Shown here: piece by piece, positions 44,181 to 53,072 of the stretch
Layout of the letters: every line of letters begins with the position of its first letter
How positions within the stretch are numbered: the stretch's first letter is position 1
Assembly: GCA_001570385.1 (NCBI GenBank)
Contig: BBYL01000007.1
Location: 558,001 to 622,000 of the forward strand
Length of the DNA: 64,000 nucleotides
Origin: Microtetraspora glauca
GTDB lineage: Bacteria; Actinomycetota; Actinomycetes; Streptosporangiales; Streptosporangiaceae
Direction: 5' to 3'
Notes under the pieces: model-generated
Seen by the model: the letters and a program-made list of their open reading frames with translations, nothing else
What the model was told of the DNA's origin: nothing
Databases searched by the model: none
Program-made: the position numbers and the translations under genes

Positions 44181-45613
44181 CTTCGCTGGCCGCCCATGAG
44201 CCGATGCCACAGGGAGCCCTTGCCGCGGCGGGCGCCCGGCTGCCCGCGCTGTGCCACGTCACGATCGTCGGACCGCACAGGCGGGCCGATCTCGCGCTGC
44301 CCGCGGACATCCCGTTGCCGCACGTCATGCCCGGCCTGCTGCGCGCGCTCGGCGAGGTGGACGGGGAGTCGGCCGCCGCGCCGGGCTGGGTGCTGCAACG
44401 GCTCGGCGGCACCCCCTTCGACATCGGGCAGAGCCTGGGGGCACTGGGCGTCCTCGACGGCGAGGTGCTCTACCTCCGCCCGCGCGAGTCCGTACTGCCT
44501 CCGGCGATGTTCGACGACGTGGCCGACGTGGTCGCCACCGGCGTGAAGGAGGGCCGGGGCACGTGGAGCGGCAGGCACACCCGCCTGCTCGGGGTGGGCG
44601 CCTCGTGCGCGCTCCTCGTCGCCGGGGCCCCGGCGCTCGCGCTCTCCGGGGCGGCGCCGGCCGTGGTCGCGGTGGTCGCGGGCGTGCTCGCGGTCATCCT
44701 GCTGGGCGCCGCCACCTCGATGTCCCGGGCGGTGGGCGACTCCACCGCCGGGGCGGCGATCGGCTACGCGGCGTTGCCGTACGGGTTCCTGGCCGGGCTG
44801 CTCGCCCCGGCCGGGCCGGCCGGGCTCGCGGGGCTCGGCGCGCCGCACCTGCTCGCCGCGCTCGCCTGCACCGCCCTCGTGGCCGCGCTCGGCGGCGCGG
44901 CGGTCGCCGACGGCGTGCCCGGATTCCTCGGCACCGCCGTCGCGTCCGTCGTGGGAGCGGTGAGCGCCGCCGTCGTGATGGTGTTCGACGTGCCCCCCGC
45001 CGGGGTCGCCGCGGTCGCCGTGTCGGTCCTGCTGGCGTGCAGCCCGTTCATCCCGGCGCTGGCGTTCCGGCTCGCCCGGCTGCCGCTGCCCTCCATGCCC
45101 ACCACGGCCGAGCAACTGCGCGCGGACAACGACCGGGTGGACAGCGCGGCCATCCTGGAGCGGACCGGACAGGCGCGGCGTTACGCGACCGGGCTCATCG
45201 CGGGGATCGCCGTCGCCGTGTTCGCCGCCCAGCCGCTCCTCGTGCTCGCCCACGGGTGGATCGCCCCGGTGATGTCCTTCGTGTTGTCGCTGACGCTGGT
45301 CATGCGGACGCGGGTCTTCCACGGCGTGTCCCAGCGGCTCTGGCTGACCGTCTCCGCCCTGGCCGGGATCGTCCTGCTCGTGCTCACGCTGAGTACACGG
45401 GCGGGCGGAGTCGGGGCGATCGCGATCGTGATCGGCCTGCTGTGGGTCGCGGCGATCCCGGTGAGCCTGGGCCTGTGGTTGCCCTCCGGCCGCCCGTCCC
45501 CGTTCTGGGGACGCGCCGGGGACATCGTCGACGTCGTGCTGACCGCGGCGCTGTTCCCGCTCGCGCTGGGCGTGCTGGAGGTCTACACCTGGATCCGCGG
45601 CCTGTCCGGCTGA
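44177..45613 (+). CDS. eccD: Type VII secretion integral membrane protein EccD
   Basis: 478 residues. Residues 20-105 form a ubiquitin-like YukD domain (LCHVTIVGPHRRADLALP ... DGEVLYLRPRES); eleven hydrophobic helices follow, forming the membrane pore of the ESX complex. GTG 44177 follows GAGGAGG and overlaps the leader ORF stop. It is transcribed away from eccC. Confidence 0.93.
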   Translation: MTSLAAHEPMPQGALAAAGARLPALCHVTIVGPHRRADLALPADIPLPHVMPGLLRALGEVDGESAAAPGWVLQRLGGTPFDIGQSLGALGVLDGEVLYLRPRESVLPPAMFDDVADVVATGVKEGRGTWSGRHTRLLGVGASCALLVAGAPALALSGAAPAVVAVVAGVLAVILLGAATSMSRAVGDSTAGAAIGYAALPYGFLAGLLAPAGPAGLAGLGAPHLLAALACTALVAALGGAAVADGVPGFLGTAVASVVGAVSAAVVMVFDVPPAGVAAVAVSVLLACSPFIPALAFRLARLPLPSMPTTAEQLRADNDRVDSAAILERTGQARRYATGLIAGIAVAVFAAQPLLVLAHGWIAPVMSFVLSLTLVMRTRVFHGVSQRLWLTVSALAGIVLLVLTLSTRAGGVGAIAIVIGLLWVAAIPVSLGLWLPSGRPSPFWGRAGDIVDVVLTAALFPLALGVLEVYTWIRGLSG

Positions 45614-45678
45614 TCCGTTACCCGGCCACGGGCTGGTCCGTCGCCTGTCACGGCTGACGCGCCCGCCCGGGTTCGTTC

Positions 45679-45718
45679 GTCCGTGCTCCGTTCCGTGCGT
45701 CCGTGCTCCGTTTCGTGC
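45679..45718. repeat. Two tandem 20-bp direct repeats
   Basis: GTCCGTGCTCCGTTCCGTGC at 45679-45698 is repeated at 45699-45718 with one change (TTC to TTT). It fills the gap just before the stop of the convergent gene at 45719. Confidence 0.75.
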
Positions 45719-46468
45719 CTACTGCCCGTACGGCAGGGGCACGTCGCGCTTGGGGGCGACCCAGTCGAAACCGGCGGTGGACGGCGGCAGGGTCCCGGCC
45801 TTGCCCGGCTCGCGGAAGGTCGGGTTGCCGGCCACGTCGATCGTCGCCTTCGTGAAGTCGATGGCGGCGACACCGGTCGGCTCGACGTTCCGCAGTTGCA
45901 TGTCCTTGCGCCACAGGTAGCCGAGGATGTACGCCGCGCCGCCGAGGTAGGCGAGCAGCGCCTTGCCCCACACTGCGAGGATCTTGTCGGCCATCTGGAT
46001 CAGCGCGCGTATGACGAGCTGTGCCTGGGCGCCCGCCGGGGTGAACCGCAGCGCCGCGGCGGAGGCCATCGTGGAGAGCAGCGTGGCCGAGAACACGAAC
46101 ATCGCCCACCCGAAGTCGCGGAACGTGGCTCCGATCTCGTCGAGCAGCCCGCCCGTGTCGGTCACCATGCCCCGCAGGACCTCCAGCTTCGACTGGAACG
46201 TCACGACGGCGTCCTCGAACGCCGTCTGATCGTCGGCGATCCAGGTGTTCCTCGACTCCGTCAGCATGAGAGCGAGGAGCCGCTTCGGGCCGCCGTCCAG
46301 CTCGCGCGCGACCGCGAGCCAGTTGTTGGCCGCGTGGATGATCGCCTCGTCGTCGATCAGCAGGTTCTCCACCAGCGTGAGCGCGAGGAGCCCCGCTCCC
46401 GCGAGGATCTGGGCCCGTCTCAGGTTGCCGATCGCCTCGACGGCGGGGACGCCCGCGTGCTTGCCCAT
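45719..46468 (-). CDS. WXG-domain membrane protein of the ESX locus (paralogue of 55470 gene)
   Basis: 249 residues from ATG 46468 after GGGAGG. A short hydrophobic helix (LAGAGLLALTLVENLLI), a WXG-like helical pair around RNTWIADDQTAFEDAVVTF, then three more hydrophobic segments (GWAMFVFSATLLSTMAS, LLAYLGGAAYILGYLW). The same plan and the turn W-x-x-x-x-x-A/F-D/E are seen in the protein at 55470. Probably an ESX substrate or a membrane accessory. The tnpB element lies just upstream of its start. Confidence 0.65.
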   Translation of the reverse strand: MGKHAGVPAVEAIGNLRRAQILAGAGLLALTLVENLLIDDEAIIHAANNWLAVARELDGGPKRLLALMLTESRNTWIADDQTAFEDAVVTFQSKLEVLRGMVTDTGGLLDEIGATFRDFGWAMFVFSATLLSTMASAAALRFTPAGAQAQLVIRALIQMADKILAVWGKALLAYLGGAAYILGYLWRKDMQLRNVEPTGVAAIDFTKATIDVAGNPTFREPGKAGTLPPSTAGFDWVAPKRDVPLPYGQ

Positions 46469-46641
46469 CAGAACCTCCCGAGGGGACTGTCGCCTTCAGG
46501 CGATGGGGGAATCGGGGCGGGAGGGCCGTCAAGGCCCGATCGTGTAGTGACCTGCCGGGGCCGCATGTCAGGGTTCCTTCCGGGTTTTGTCGGCGCATGC
46601 CGATAGCGTGGCGGTCTGATTACCGAGCGTGGGGGGTGGGT

Positions 46642-47826
46642 GTGCGTAGGTCGTATACGTTCCTGCTGCGCCCGACCCGGCATCAGCAGATCGCGCTCGC
46701 CGCCTGCCTTGAGGATCATCGGCAGCTCTACAACGGGGCGTTGGAGCACCGGCGTACCGTCTACCGCAAGGGAGGCGTCACGGTGCGGTACGGCGATCAG
46801 TCGGGGGAGCTGACGCACATCCGGTCCGATGACCCAGGCGGGCAGGGCCGGTGGTCGTTCTCCTCCCAGCAGGCCACCCTGCGCCGTCTCGACAAGGCGT
46901 TCGCCGGGTTCTTCCGCCGAGCCAAGGCCGGGGGCAGGCCGGGGTTTCCGCGGTTCAAGGGGCGCGGCTGGTTCGACACCGTGGAGTGGCCGAAAGACGG
47001 TGACGGCTGCCGGTGGGACTCCCAGCCCGACCACCCCACCGCGACCTACGTTCGCCTTCAGGGCATCGGGCACGTCCGCGTCCATCGGCACCGTCCCGTG
47101 CTCGGCAGGGTGAAGACGATCGGCGTCACGCGGGAAGGCGACCGCTGGTATGTGGTCTTGTCCTGCGCTGACGTGCCCGCGATGTCCCTGCCCGTCACGG
47201 GCGCTGCGGTCGGCCTGGACATGGGTGTGGCCTGGTTGGTCACGACCAGCGACGGGGAGCACCTGGCCAACCCGCGTCACCTGGAAGCATCCGCCGGACG
47301 TCTCGCGGCGGCGCAGCGGGACCTTGCCCGCAAGAAGCGCGGGTCCACGCGCCGCCGCAAAGCCGCCGCCCGTGTCGCGGCGCTGCACGGCACGGTCCGC
47401 CGCGGGCGGTTGGACGGCGCACACAAGGCCGCGCTCACCCTGGTCCGCGCCTACGACGTGATCGTGCACGAGGACCTGCGGATCGCGAACATGACCCGCA
47501 GCGCCTCGGGCACGATCGAAGCCCCTGGCCGGAACGTCGCACAGAAGTCCGGCTTGAACAGGTCGATCCTGGACGCGGGTTGGGGGGTGTTCCTGACGAT
47601 CCTCGCGCACAAGGCTGAAAGCGCCGGTCGAGAGCTGATCGCGGTGAACCCTGCCAACACCTCCCGCACCTGCGCCCGTTGCGGGCACTGCGCGAAGGAG
47701 AACCGCCCCACCCAAGCCGAGTTCGCGTGTATGGCGTGCGGGCATACCGCGCACGCCGACGTGAACGCGGCTGTCAACATTTTGAGGGCAGGGCTTGCCC
47801 TTCGCCAGGCTGCGGAAGCGGCTTAG
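46642..47826 (+). CDS. tnpB: TnpB, RNA-guided nuclease of IS605-type element
   Basis: 394 residues from GTG 46642 (GTG 46636 also in frame), a full-length TnpB. The RuvC triad is intact: D193 in GLDMGV, E277 in HEDLRIANM and D373 in HADVNAAVNIL. The zinc ribbon has C344-x2-C347 and C363-x2-C366. The N-terminal helix-turn-helix region begins RRSYTFLLRPTRHQQ. It would cut DNA guided by an RNA from the element's right end. Nothing suggests inactivation. Confidence 0.92.
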   Translation: MRRSYTFLLRPTRHQQIALAACLEDHRQLYNGALEHRRTVYRKGGVTVRYGDQSGELTHIRSDDPGGQGRWSFSSQQATLRRLDKAFAGFFRRAKAGGRPGFPRFKGRGWFDTVEWPKDGDGCRWDSQPDHPTATYVRLQGIGHVRVHRHRPVLGRVKTIGVTREGDRWYVVLSCADVPAMSLPVTGAAVGLDMGVAWLVTTSDGEHLANPRHLEASAGRLAAAQRDLARKKRGSTRRRKAAARVAALHGTVRRGRLDGAHKAALTLVRAYDVIVHEDLRIANMTRSASGTIEAPGRNVAQKSGLNRSILDAGWGVFLTILAHKAESAGRELIAVNPANTSRTCARCGHCAKENRPTQAEFACMACGHTAHADVNAAVNILRAGLALRQAAEAA

Positions 47827-47862
47827 CGAGAAGCCGCTCCCTTCAGGGAGCGGAGGAGTCAC
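47740..47862 (+). ncRNA. Probable omega/reRNA at the tnpB 3' end
   Basis: In this family the guide RNA scaffold overlaps the end of tnpB and runs to the element's right end. Here the terminal hairpin (47834-47853) and GGAGTCAC are the visible scaffold parts. The guide would start near 47863 with GTCGTTCAGCCTTTCC. The 5' limit is a guess. Confidence 0.4.
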
Positions 47863-47945
47863 GTCGTTCAGCCTTTCCGTGGTCGGGTGCCGTGAGTGCG
47901 TTCAGGTGCCGTGAGTGCCGCGATGCCGTGTGTGTGCCGCCGCGA

Positions 47946-48254
47946 TCAGACGTACGTGACGGTGCTGGCGTCCTCGGCGGTGCGCCAGTTGGTCGCCGCG
48001 GTGTCGAGCTGGTCCATCCACTGCCGTACGGCGCCGATCGCGTCGGCGAGGTGCTCGCGTGCCCTCGTCACGGCTCCCTCGTAGGTGGGCAGGATGATCG
48101 CGCTGCCGGACATGCCGAGGTCCCAGGGCCCGAGGACCGTCTCGTCCACCTGCCGCCGCCTGGTCTCGAACTGGGGGATGACGTCCTCGGAGAGGCGGTC
48201 ACGCAGGTCCCTGATGCCGTTCGAGGTCACGTACCTGTCCTGGTTGCCGCTCAT
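47946..48254 (-). CDS. WXG100-like / ESX-secretion-associated protein
   Basis: 102 residues from ATG 48254; the longer frame upstream is Arg/Pro-rich and not credible. Helical throughout, with LRDRLSEDVIPQFETRRRQV, a turn region LGPWDLGMSGSAIILP, and a C-terminal helix around AIGAVRQWMDQLDTAATNW. This fits the ESX-1-associated WXG-like family rather than strict EsxA. It would have led into the gene at 46468 before the tnpB insertion. Confidence 0.65.
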   Translation of the reverse strand: MSGNQDRYVTSNGIRDLRDRLSEDVIPQFETRRRQVDETVLGPWDLGMSGSAIILPTYEGAVTRAREHLADAIGAVRQWMDQLDTAATNWRTAEDASTVTYV

Positions 48255-48530
48255 CGCACTGTCCGTTTCACTGGCGGGCCGCTGGGTCCGGGCTGGTGAT
48301 GGAGGCGGGGCGTCGGTGTCGTACCGGCTGCCGGGGCCTCGATCGGATGAGGGGGAGACATGTGATCTCACTATCACCGCGCATGCCGCCGGCGCGACGC
48401 GTCGTACGGCGTTCGCCCAGGTGGGAGCCATCTGTTCACGCCGGGTTCGATCCGCGGCCACGCGGCGCTGGAACCCGGTTCACCGCCTGATGATCAACTC
48501 GCGGTGCGGTACGACCGAGAGGGGGCAGGG

Positions 48531-49052
48531 ATGTTCGACTTCGATCCCGCGACGGTGCGCCCGGAGGAGATCGACCGGATCATCCGGCAGGCGGATCGTT
48601 CTCTCCGGGATCTCACCGACGCCATGGAACGGCTGGGCGAGGTGACCGGCGAGGGGGACGCCGCGGGCGGCATGGTGCGCGCCGTCGTGGACGGAGAGGG
48701 CATGATCCAGGGCGTACGGTTCGATCCCCGCGTGATGCGGCAGGACAGCGAGACCCTCGCCGAGGCGGTGGTCGACGCCGTACGGGCCGCGCAGGGGGAC
48801 GCCCGCCGCAAGACCGCCGAGGTGCTGGGCCCGGTGCTCGGCGAATCACCGGGGGACTCACTCCGGAACCCATCGGACGGCGTGCGCGCCGAGCCGTCCC
48901 GTGGCCCGGAGGAACAGGGCGCTCGCCCGACGGACCGGGCGTCCGACATCGAGCGGACGCGACAGCGGCTGGAGCGGATTCAGGACTCCTTCCTCGAGTC
49001 GATGGAGGGCCGGATGGCCGGCCTGGAGCGGTTCCGGCGCCGCTCCGGCTGA
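48531..49052 (+). CDS. YbaB/EbfC-like protein, second copy
   Basis: 173 residues from ATG 48531 after GAGGGGGCAGGG. The YbaB hairpin is MVRAVVDGEGMIQGVRFDPR followed by the helix SETLAEAVVDAVRAAQGDA. A Pro/Arg-rich linker and a C-terminal coiled coil (RTRQRLERIQDSFLESME) follow. Related to 35537 and 49195. It heads the plus-strand run that leads to the esx pair. Confidence 0.75.
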   Translation: MFDFDPATVRPEEIDRIIRQADRSLRDLTDAMERLGEVTGEGDAAGGMVRAVVDGEGMIQGVRFDPRVMRQDSETLAEAVVDAVRAAQGDARRKTAEVLGPVLGESPGDSLRNPSDGVRAEPSRGPEEQGARPTDRASDIERTRQRLERIQDSFLESMEGRMAGLERFRRRSG

Positions 49053-49194
49053 GTCTGTGCTGTCCCGCGCCGACCCTCCCTTTGCGGCCGGAAGTCCGGT
49101 GCTCGTGCGCGGCGGTGAGATACGTTGCTCCAAATATTGCTATATGCGAATTGCGGGATGAGACGGGCGGCCGCCTCGAAGAACGGAGCAGCGG

Positions 49195-49644
49195 ATGACG
49201 GGATTCGGCGACTTCGCCAACATCGACATCGAGCAGTTCATACAGCGCGGCGACCGGGAGGTGGCGCAGATGCGCGAGTTCGAGAACGCCCTGTCGTCTC
49301 TCGTGGGGCGGGCGCGGGACGAGGACGGCCTGGTCTCTGTTGAATACACCTCCGTGGGCCTCGGCGAGCTGGAGCTGCACCCCAAGGCGATGCGGCTCAG
49401 CTCCGGCGAGCTCGCCGAGAAGATCAAGGCGACGATCAAGGAGGCGGGCGAGGACCTGCAGCGCCAGGTGATGGAAGCCTCCGAGGAGACCTTCGGGAAG
49501 GACGGCAACCCGATGAAGCTGCTTGAGGACCCCGGCGCGATAAGTGACGGCGTCGCCGCGATGACGCAGAGCTACAACAGGACGTTCGAGGACGTCATGG
49601 GCGAACTTGAGCGAATCAAACGCCAGCTCGATGACAGCGCGTGA
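49195..49644 (+). CDS. YbaB/EbfC-like protein, third copy
   Basis: 149 residues. LVSVEYTSVGLGELELHPKA forms the hairpin and SSGELAEKIKATIKEAGEDL the long helix; the C-terminal helix ends ELERIKRQLDD. It lies just upstream of the esx pair. The 142-bp gap before it contains an AT-rich stretch (CCAAATATTGCTATATG) that probably holds its promoter. Confidence 0.75.
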   Translation: MTGFGDFANIDIEQFIQRGDREVAQMREFENALSSLVGRARDEDGLVSVEYTSVGLGELELHPKAMRLSSGELAEKIKATIKEAGEDLQRQVMEASEETFGKDGNPMKLLEDPGAISDGVAAMTQSYNRTFEDVMGELERIKRQLDDSA

Positions 49645-49812
49645 CCGATTACGGACATGCTGACCAAAGTTTACCCATCTGTAATGTACATACCTGTTAT
49701 CTAGGTGGATCTTGACGATTACGATGCCGGTTGGTGATGTTCGCGCGGGATGTCCCTTGATATGCGGGGGCATTGCGGGCCACAACTGGCCTTATGTCAC
49801 GGAGGTGACAAA

Positions 49813-50139
49813 ATGTCGCAATTCTTTGGTGCGAGCCCGGCCCAGATCAAGATCGCATCCGGCCATGTCGTCGACACGGCTCAGTACATCGAGGGTCTCC
49901 GGGCGGGTGTCGAGACGACGGCGAACGGACTCCTGGCCACGGGATGGATCGGGCCGGCGGCAGGCGTGTTCCGGCGGGCGATGACCGCGTGGAACGACAG
50001 CATGCGAGTCGTCCGAGACGACCTCGACCAGATCGCCCAGACGATGGGCGCCAACGCCGTCGTCTACGACGCCGCCGACCAGGACGTGATGGCCGGTGTC
50101 GGCCGTGTCGAGTCGCTGATCAACGTCGACATCAGGTGA
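49813..50139 (+). CDS. WXG100 protein, first of the esx pair
   Basis: 108 residues from ATG 49813 after a near-perfect GGAGGTGAC ribosome site, consistent with high expression. Two helices are joined by a W-I-G turn (TGWIGPAAGVF); the length and the tail are slightly longer than EsxA. It pairs with the following gene, and such heterodimers are the core ESX substrates. The 168-bp upstream gap is AT-rich and has TTGACG-17-TGATGT near 49711 as a possible promoter. Confidence 0.9.
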   Translation: MSQFFGASPAQIKIASGHVVDTAQYIEGLRAGVETTANGLLATGWIGPAAGVFRRAMTAWNDSMRVVRDDLDQIAQTMGANAVVYDAADQDVMAGVGRVESLINVDIR

Positions 50140-50172
50140 CCGGATCCCAGCCAGGCAGGAACGGAGAGCGCA

Positions 50173-50487
50173 GTGTCCGCTGAACTCGACTTCACGAAGG
50201 TCAACTTCGGCCAGATGGAGCTGGCCCAGAGCGACATCATCAACATCCTCAAGTCCTTCGAAGAGGCCACGGCCAATCTGATCACCAAGCTCCAGCAGGA
50301 CCTCGCGGGTCACTGGGACGGTGACGGCGGCGCGGAGGCGTTCTTCAGGGAGCACCAGCAGAAGTGGGACGCCCAGGCCACGCAGATGAGGGGTCAGCTC
50401 GACGAGATCCAGCGGGCCATCCAGATCGCCAACGAGAACTACAAGGCGGCCGAGGCGCGGAACAAGGCCATGTGGGTGAACGGCTGA
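50173..50487 (+). CDS. WXG100 protein, second of the esx pair
   Basis: 104 residues. Helix, W-D-G turn (HWDGDGGAEAFF), helix; the second helix contains IQIANENYKAAEARN, where the Y-x-x-x-E/D secretion motif of T7SS substrates can be read (YKAAE). It is 33 bp after its partner gene in the same operon. Together they probably form the EsxB/EsxA-type dimer exported by EccC. Confidence 0.92.
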   Translation: MSAELDFTKVNFGQMELAQSDIINILKSFEEATANLITKLQQDLAGHWDGDGGAEAFFREHQQKWDAQATQMRGQLDEIQRAIQIANENYKAAEARNKAMWVNG

Positions 50488-50600
50488 CCTGCCGCGACAC
50501 ATGGGGAGCCCGTCCGGTCATCGCCGCCCCGCGGTGACCCGGCAGGCCCCTCCGCGTACGGCTCGGCGACGCGCGTCGCGCGTCCAGGCGGGGGAGGGAC

Positions 50601-51002
50601 ATGACCCAGAAGGACGCCGTGGATGGCGGCGGTGGCGACACGTTCCAGGTCGACCCGAAATGGCCGGGGCTCGACGGTGACGTGCCTCTCAAGTACAGCG
50701 TCTCCGACATCCGGAAGGTCGCCGAAGACCTGCGGGCGTATCTCGCGGGTCCGGAGGGGCCGGCCTACGCCGAGGGCTACACGACCGGCTCGCTGAGCAG
50801 CGTCGAGGGCAACTGCCGCATCAACGCGGCGCAGATCGGCACGTGGACCGACGCGCGGGCCCTGGCCGACACGGTCGGCCCCGGCGGCGAGAAGTTCACC
50901 GACGCCTATCGACGGTTCCACGAGGCGTATGTGGCCGTCATCGAGGCGATGGAAGTCAGCGCCTCCGTGTACGAGAAGACCAACCCGCCGAACGAGGGCT
51001 GA
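50601..51002 (+). CDS. T7SS-associated protein with WPGL motif
   Basis: 133 residues, soluble and mainly helical. VDPKWPGLDGDVPLKYSVSD then IRKVAEDLRAYL is matched by DADWPGL ... IKRIAHDLRTVL in the protein at 52528, so the two are paralogues. Each stands directly upstream of one of the long Gly/Pro-rich proteins, suggesting a partner or chaperone. The central W-T-D segment (IGTWTDARAL) may be a WXG-like turn. Confidence 0.65.
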   Translation: MTQKDAVDGGGGDTFQVDPKWPGLDGDVPLKYSVSDIRKVAEDLRAYLAGPEGPAYAEGYTTGSLSSVEGNCRINAAQIGTWTDARALADTVGPGGEKFTDAYRRFHEAYVAVIEAMEVSASVYEKTNPPNEG

Positions 51003-51026
51003 CCGGAACGTCGGAGAAGGATCGTT

Positions 51027-52502
51027 GTGGGTAACGACAGGCAGACCTTCGTGATCAAGGCGACCGCGCCTCCTCCCGGCGAGAAGGTGACCGCGTCCGT
51101 CGACGAGATCGCCGAGTGGATGCGGAACACCGATCCGACGGCGGTGGAGAACGCCGCTTTCGCTTACGGGAACGCGGCCGGCACGGTCAAGCTCATGGCC
51201 GACGCGATCGAGGCGCGGGCGAAGAGGCTCTCCGAGGCATGGCAGGGCCCGGTCGCCGCCGACGTCCAGAAGGCGATGCAGTACCTCAGCGCGGCCGGCA
51301 CCGAGCTCTTCGACAAGATGGACGAGATGGCCCGGGCTCTCCGGCTGTACAGCCAGCTCCATCTCCCCGAAGCGAAGGCCAAGATCCAGCAGATCCAGAT
51401 CGACCTGCAGGCCGAGCTCCCCTGTTGCACTCCGCCGGCGAACCCGTCAGGGACGAGCACGCGTCCGTCCCTGACGGACACCACCGGTCAGTCGAGTCCT
51501 CCCGTGGCCCAGTCCCCCTTTGACGGGACCGGCGGCGGCTCGACCGGAATTCCCCGGTCGCTGACCCCGCAGACCGGCATCAAGAACGAGGCCACCTACC
51601 AGCTGGCCAAGGCGTACGCGGACGGTGAGGCCCGGAAGGTCCTCAACACGCTGAACGAGCAGATCGTCGAGGTCTACAACCTGCACGTCCCGCAGTACGT
51701 GACCTACGAGCTGCCCAAGGTGGAGCCAGAGAAGGGCGGCCCCGCTCCCCAGCGGAAGGTCGACTACGGGGACACGCCCCCGTACACCGGTGGGGCCGGC
51801 CCGTCCGGGAGGGACCCCGGCGGCACGACCGCCGCCGCGTCCTGGGGGAATTCCGGCGGCGCCGACGGCTCGGGCAGCGGCTCCGGCTCCGGTGGGTCGG
51901 GGGCGGCGGGTACGGGTGGCGACCCCTCTGGCGGTGCCACCGGGAACGACGGGACGGGGGGCGACACCACTCCCGACACCCCCGCCGACAGCGGTGACGG
52001 CACGGGTGGTGACAGCGGGAGCGATCCGGGCGGCACCGCCGCCGGCGGTGACACGGGCGGCTCGAACGGCGGAACGGACGCGGGCGACGGCACCGCTCCA
52101 CCCGTGATCGGGCAGGACGGCGCGTCGGCGGGAAGCGACTCCCAGAGCACAGAAGTGGCCGGCGTCTCCGACCCGCCGGTCACGACGCCCCTCTCCACGG
52201 ACCCCGGCAACGGCCGCTCCGTGACTCCGGGCAACGTCATCGGTTCGGTGAAGGGCCCGGGCGCGGTCGCGCCGGGCGTGCCGTCGATCCTGGGCGAACC
52301 CGTGTCAGGCACAGGAGTGATCGGGCAGCCGAACCTCACCGTGCCCCGAGGACCGGCGAACGGCTCGATGATGCCCTTCATGCCGATGGGCGGGGCGAGC
52401 GGAGCGGGCGACTCCGGGGGCGAGGAGCGAACGACCTGGCTGACCGAGGAACGGGACGCCTGGGACTCCAGCCATCGAGTGATCCCGCCCGTGATCGGTT
52501 GA
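51027..52502 (+). CDS. T7SS substrate, WXG/PPE-like domain plus Gly-rich linker and acidic WL...W tail (1)
   Basis: 491 residues from GTG 51027. The N-terminal 220 residues are helical with an EAWQGPVAADVQKAM turn (W-x-G), like PPE or WXG proteins. Then about 230 residues of Gly/Ser/Asp-rich repeats. The last 27 residues, TTWLTEERDAW...IPPVIG, form a conserved tail shared with the products at 53073 and 54354. An SMMPFMPMGGASGAGD segment precedes it. Probably an exported, surface-reaching protein. Confidence 0.75.
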   Translation: MGNDRQTFVIKATAPPPGEKVTASVDEIAEWMRNTDPTAVENAAFAYGNAAGTVKLMADAIEARAKRLSEAWQGPVAADVQKAMQYLSAAGTELFDKMDEMARALRLYSQLHLPEAKAKIQQIQIDLQAELPCCTPPANPSGTSTRPSLTDTTGQSSPPVAQSPFDGTGGGSTGIPRSLTPQTGIKNEATYQLAKAYADGEARKVLNTLNEQIVEVYNLHVPQYVTYELPKVEPEKGGPAPQRKVDYGDTPPYTGGAGPSGRDPGGTTAAASWGNSGGADGSGSGSGSGGSGAAGTGGDPSGGATGNDGTGGDTTPDTPADSGDGTGGDSGSDPGGTAAGGDTGGSNGGTDAGDGTAPPVIGQDGASAGSDSQSTEVAGVSDPPVTTPLSTDPGNGRSVTPGNVIGSVKGPGAVAPGVPSILGEPVSGTGVIGQPNLTVPRGPANGSMMPFMPMGGASGAGDSGGEERTTWLTEERDAWDSSHRVIPPVIG

Positions 52503-52527
52503 CTCCTAGCAGACCAGGGAGGCGCGC

Positions 52528-53064
52528 ATGGCGCTTGAGTACGACGCCGACTGGCCCGGCCTGACCGACGAGAACGACGCCGGCGGCTCGGGCAATCCTG
52601 AGCTGAACCGCACGGAGATCAAGCGGATCGCCCATGATCTGCGGACAGTGCTGGACACGCTGATCACACCGACGCCCGTTCAGGCCACGCAGGCGGCGTC
52701 CAAAAAGGGGAGCACTCCGCCGGAGCTCCCCGGCCCGCCGTCAGGGGCCGGGTCGCTGCCGGACCTGCGACGGGAGTGCAATCTCACCTCCAAGGAACTC
52801 GGGGGAGGAGGGTGGCTGACCGCCGAGGAGTTCACGATGTCGATGAAAATGGCGTACGGCAACCTCCTCGGCGAAGGCACGATCACGCGCGGGGGGACCG
52901 GGAGCGGCGCCCAGGAGGGCGGAGACGGCCTTAAGGCCGGAAGCGGCACCTACGCGAGCATGGTCATGCAGGCCGACCTCACGATTCAGACACTGCTGAG
53001 CATGGTCGAGAGCTATGACGTGGCGGAACAAGCCAACGGGGCCGAAGCCCCGCGTGAAGCCTGA
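52528..53064 (+). CDS. T7SS-associated protein with WPGL motif, second copy
   Basis: 178 residues. DADWPGLTDEND near the start and IKRIAHDLRTVLDTL align with the protein at 50601. A Pro/Gly-rich insert follows, then helices ending in VESYDVAEQANG. Located 25 bp after the first tail-bearing protein and 8 bp before the second, so the arrangement [WPGL protein, tail protein] is repeated. Confidence 0.6.
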   Translation: MALEYDADWPGLTDENDAGGSGNPELNRTEIKRIAHDLRTVLDTLITPTPVQATQAASKKGSTPPELPGPPSGAGSLPDLRRECNLTSKELGGGGWLTAEEFTMSMKMAYGNLLGEGTITRGGTGSGAQEGGDGLKAGSGTYASMVMQADLTIQTLLSMVESYDVAEQANGAEAPREA

Positions 53065-53072
53065 CGGAGTCC

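Larger units (their letters stand above)
46490..47862 (+). mobile_element. tnpB-only IS605/IS1341-type insertion element
   Basis: A tnpB gene bracketed by two hairpins, each with a TTCA loop: TCGCC-TTCA-GGCGA at 46490-46503, and CCGCTCCC-TTCA-GGGAGCGG at 47834-47853 followed by AGGAGTCAC, the common right end of actinobacterial IS605-type elements. No tnpA is present. The left boundary is approximate; the left hairpin resembles a right end and may be a relic. The element lies between two minus-strand ESX genes. Confidence 0.6.
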
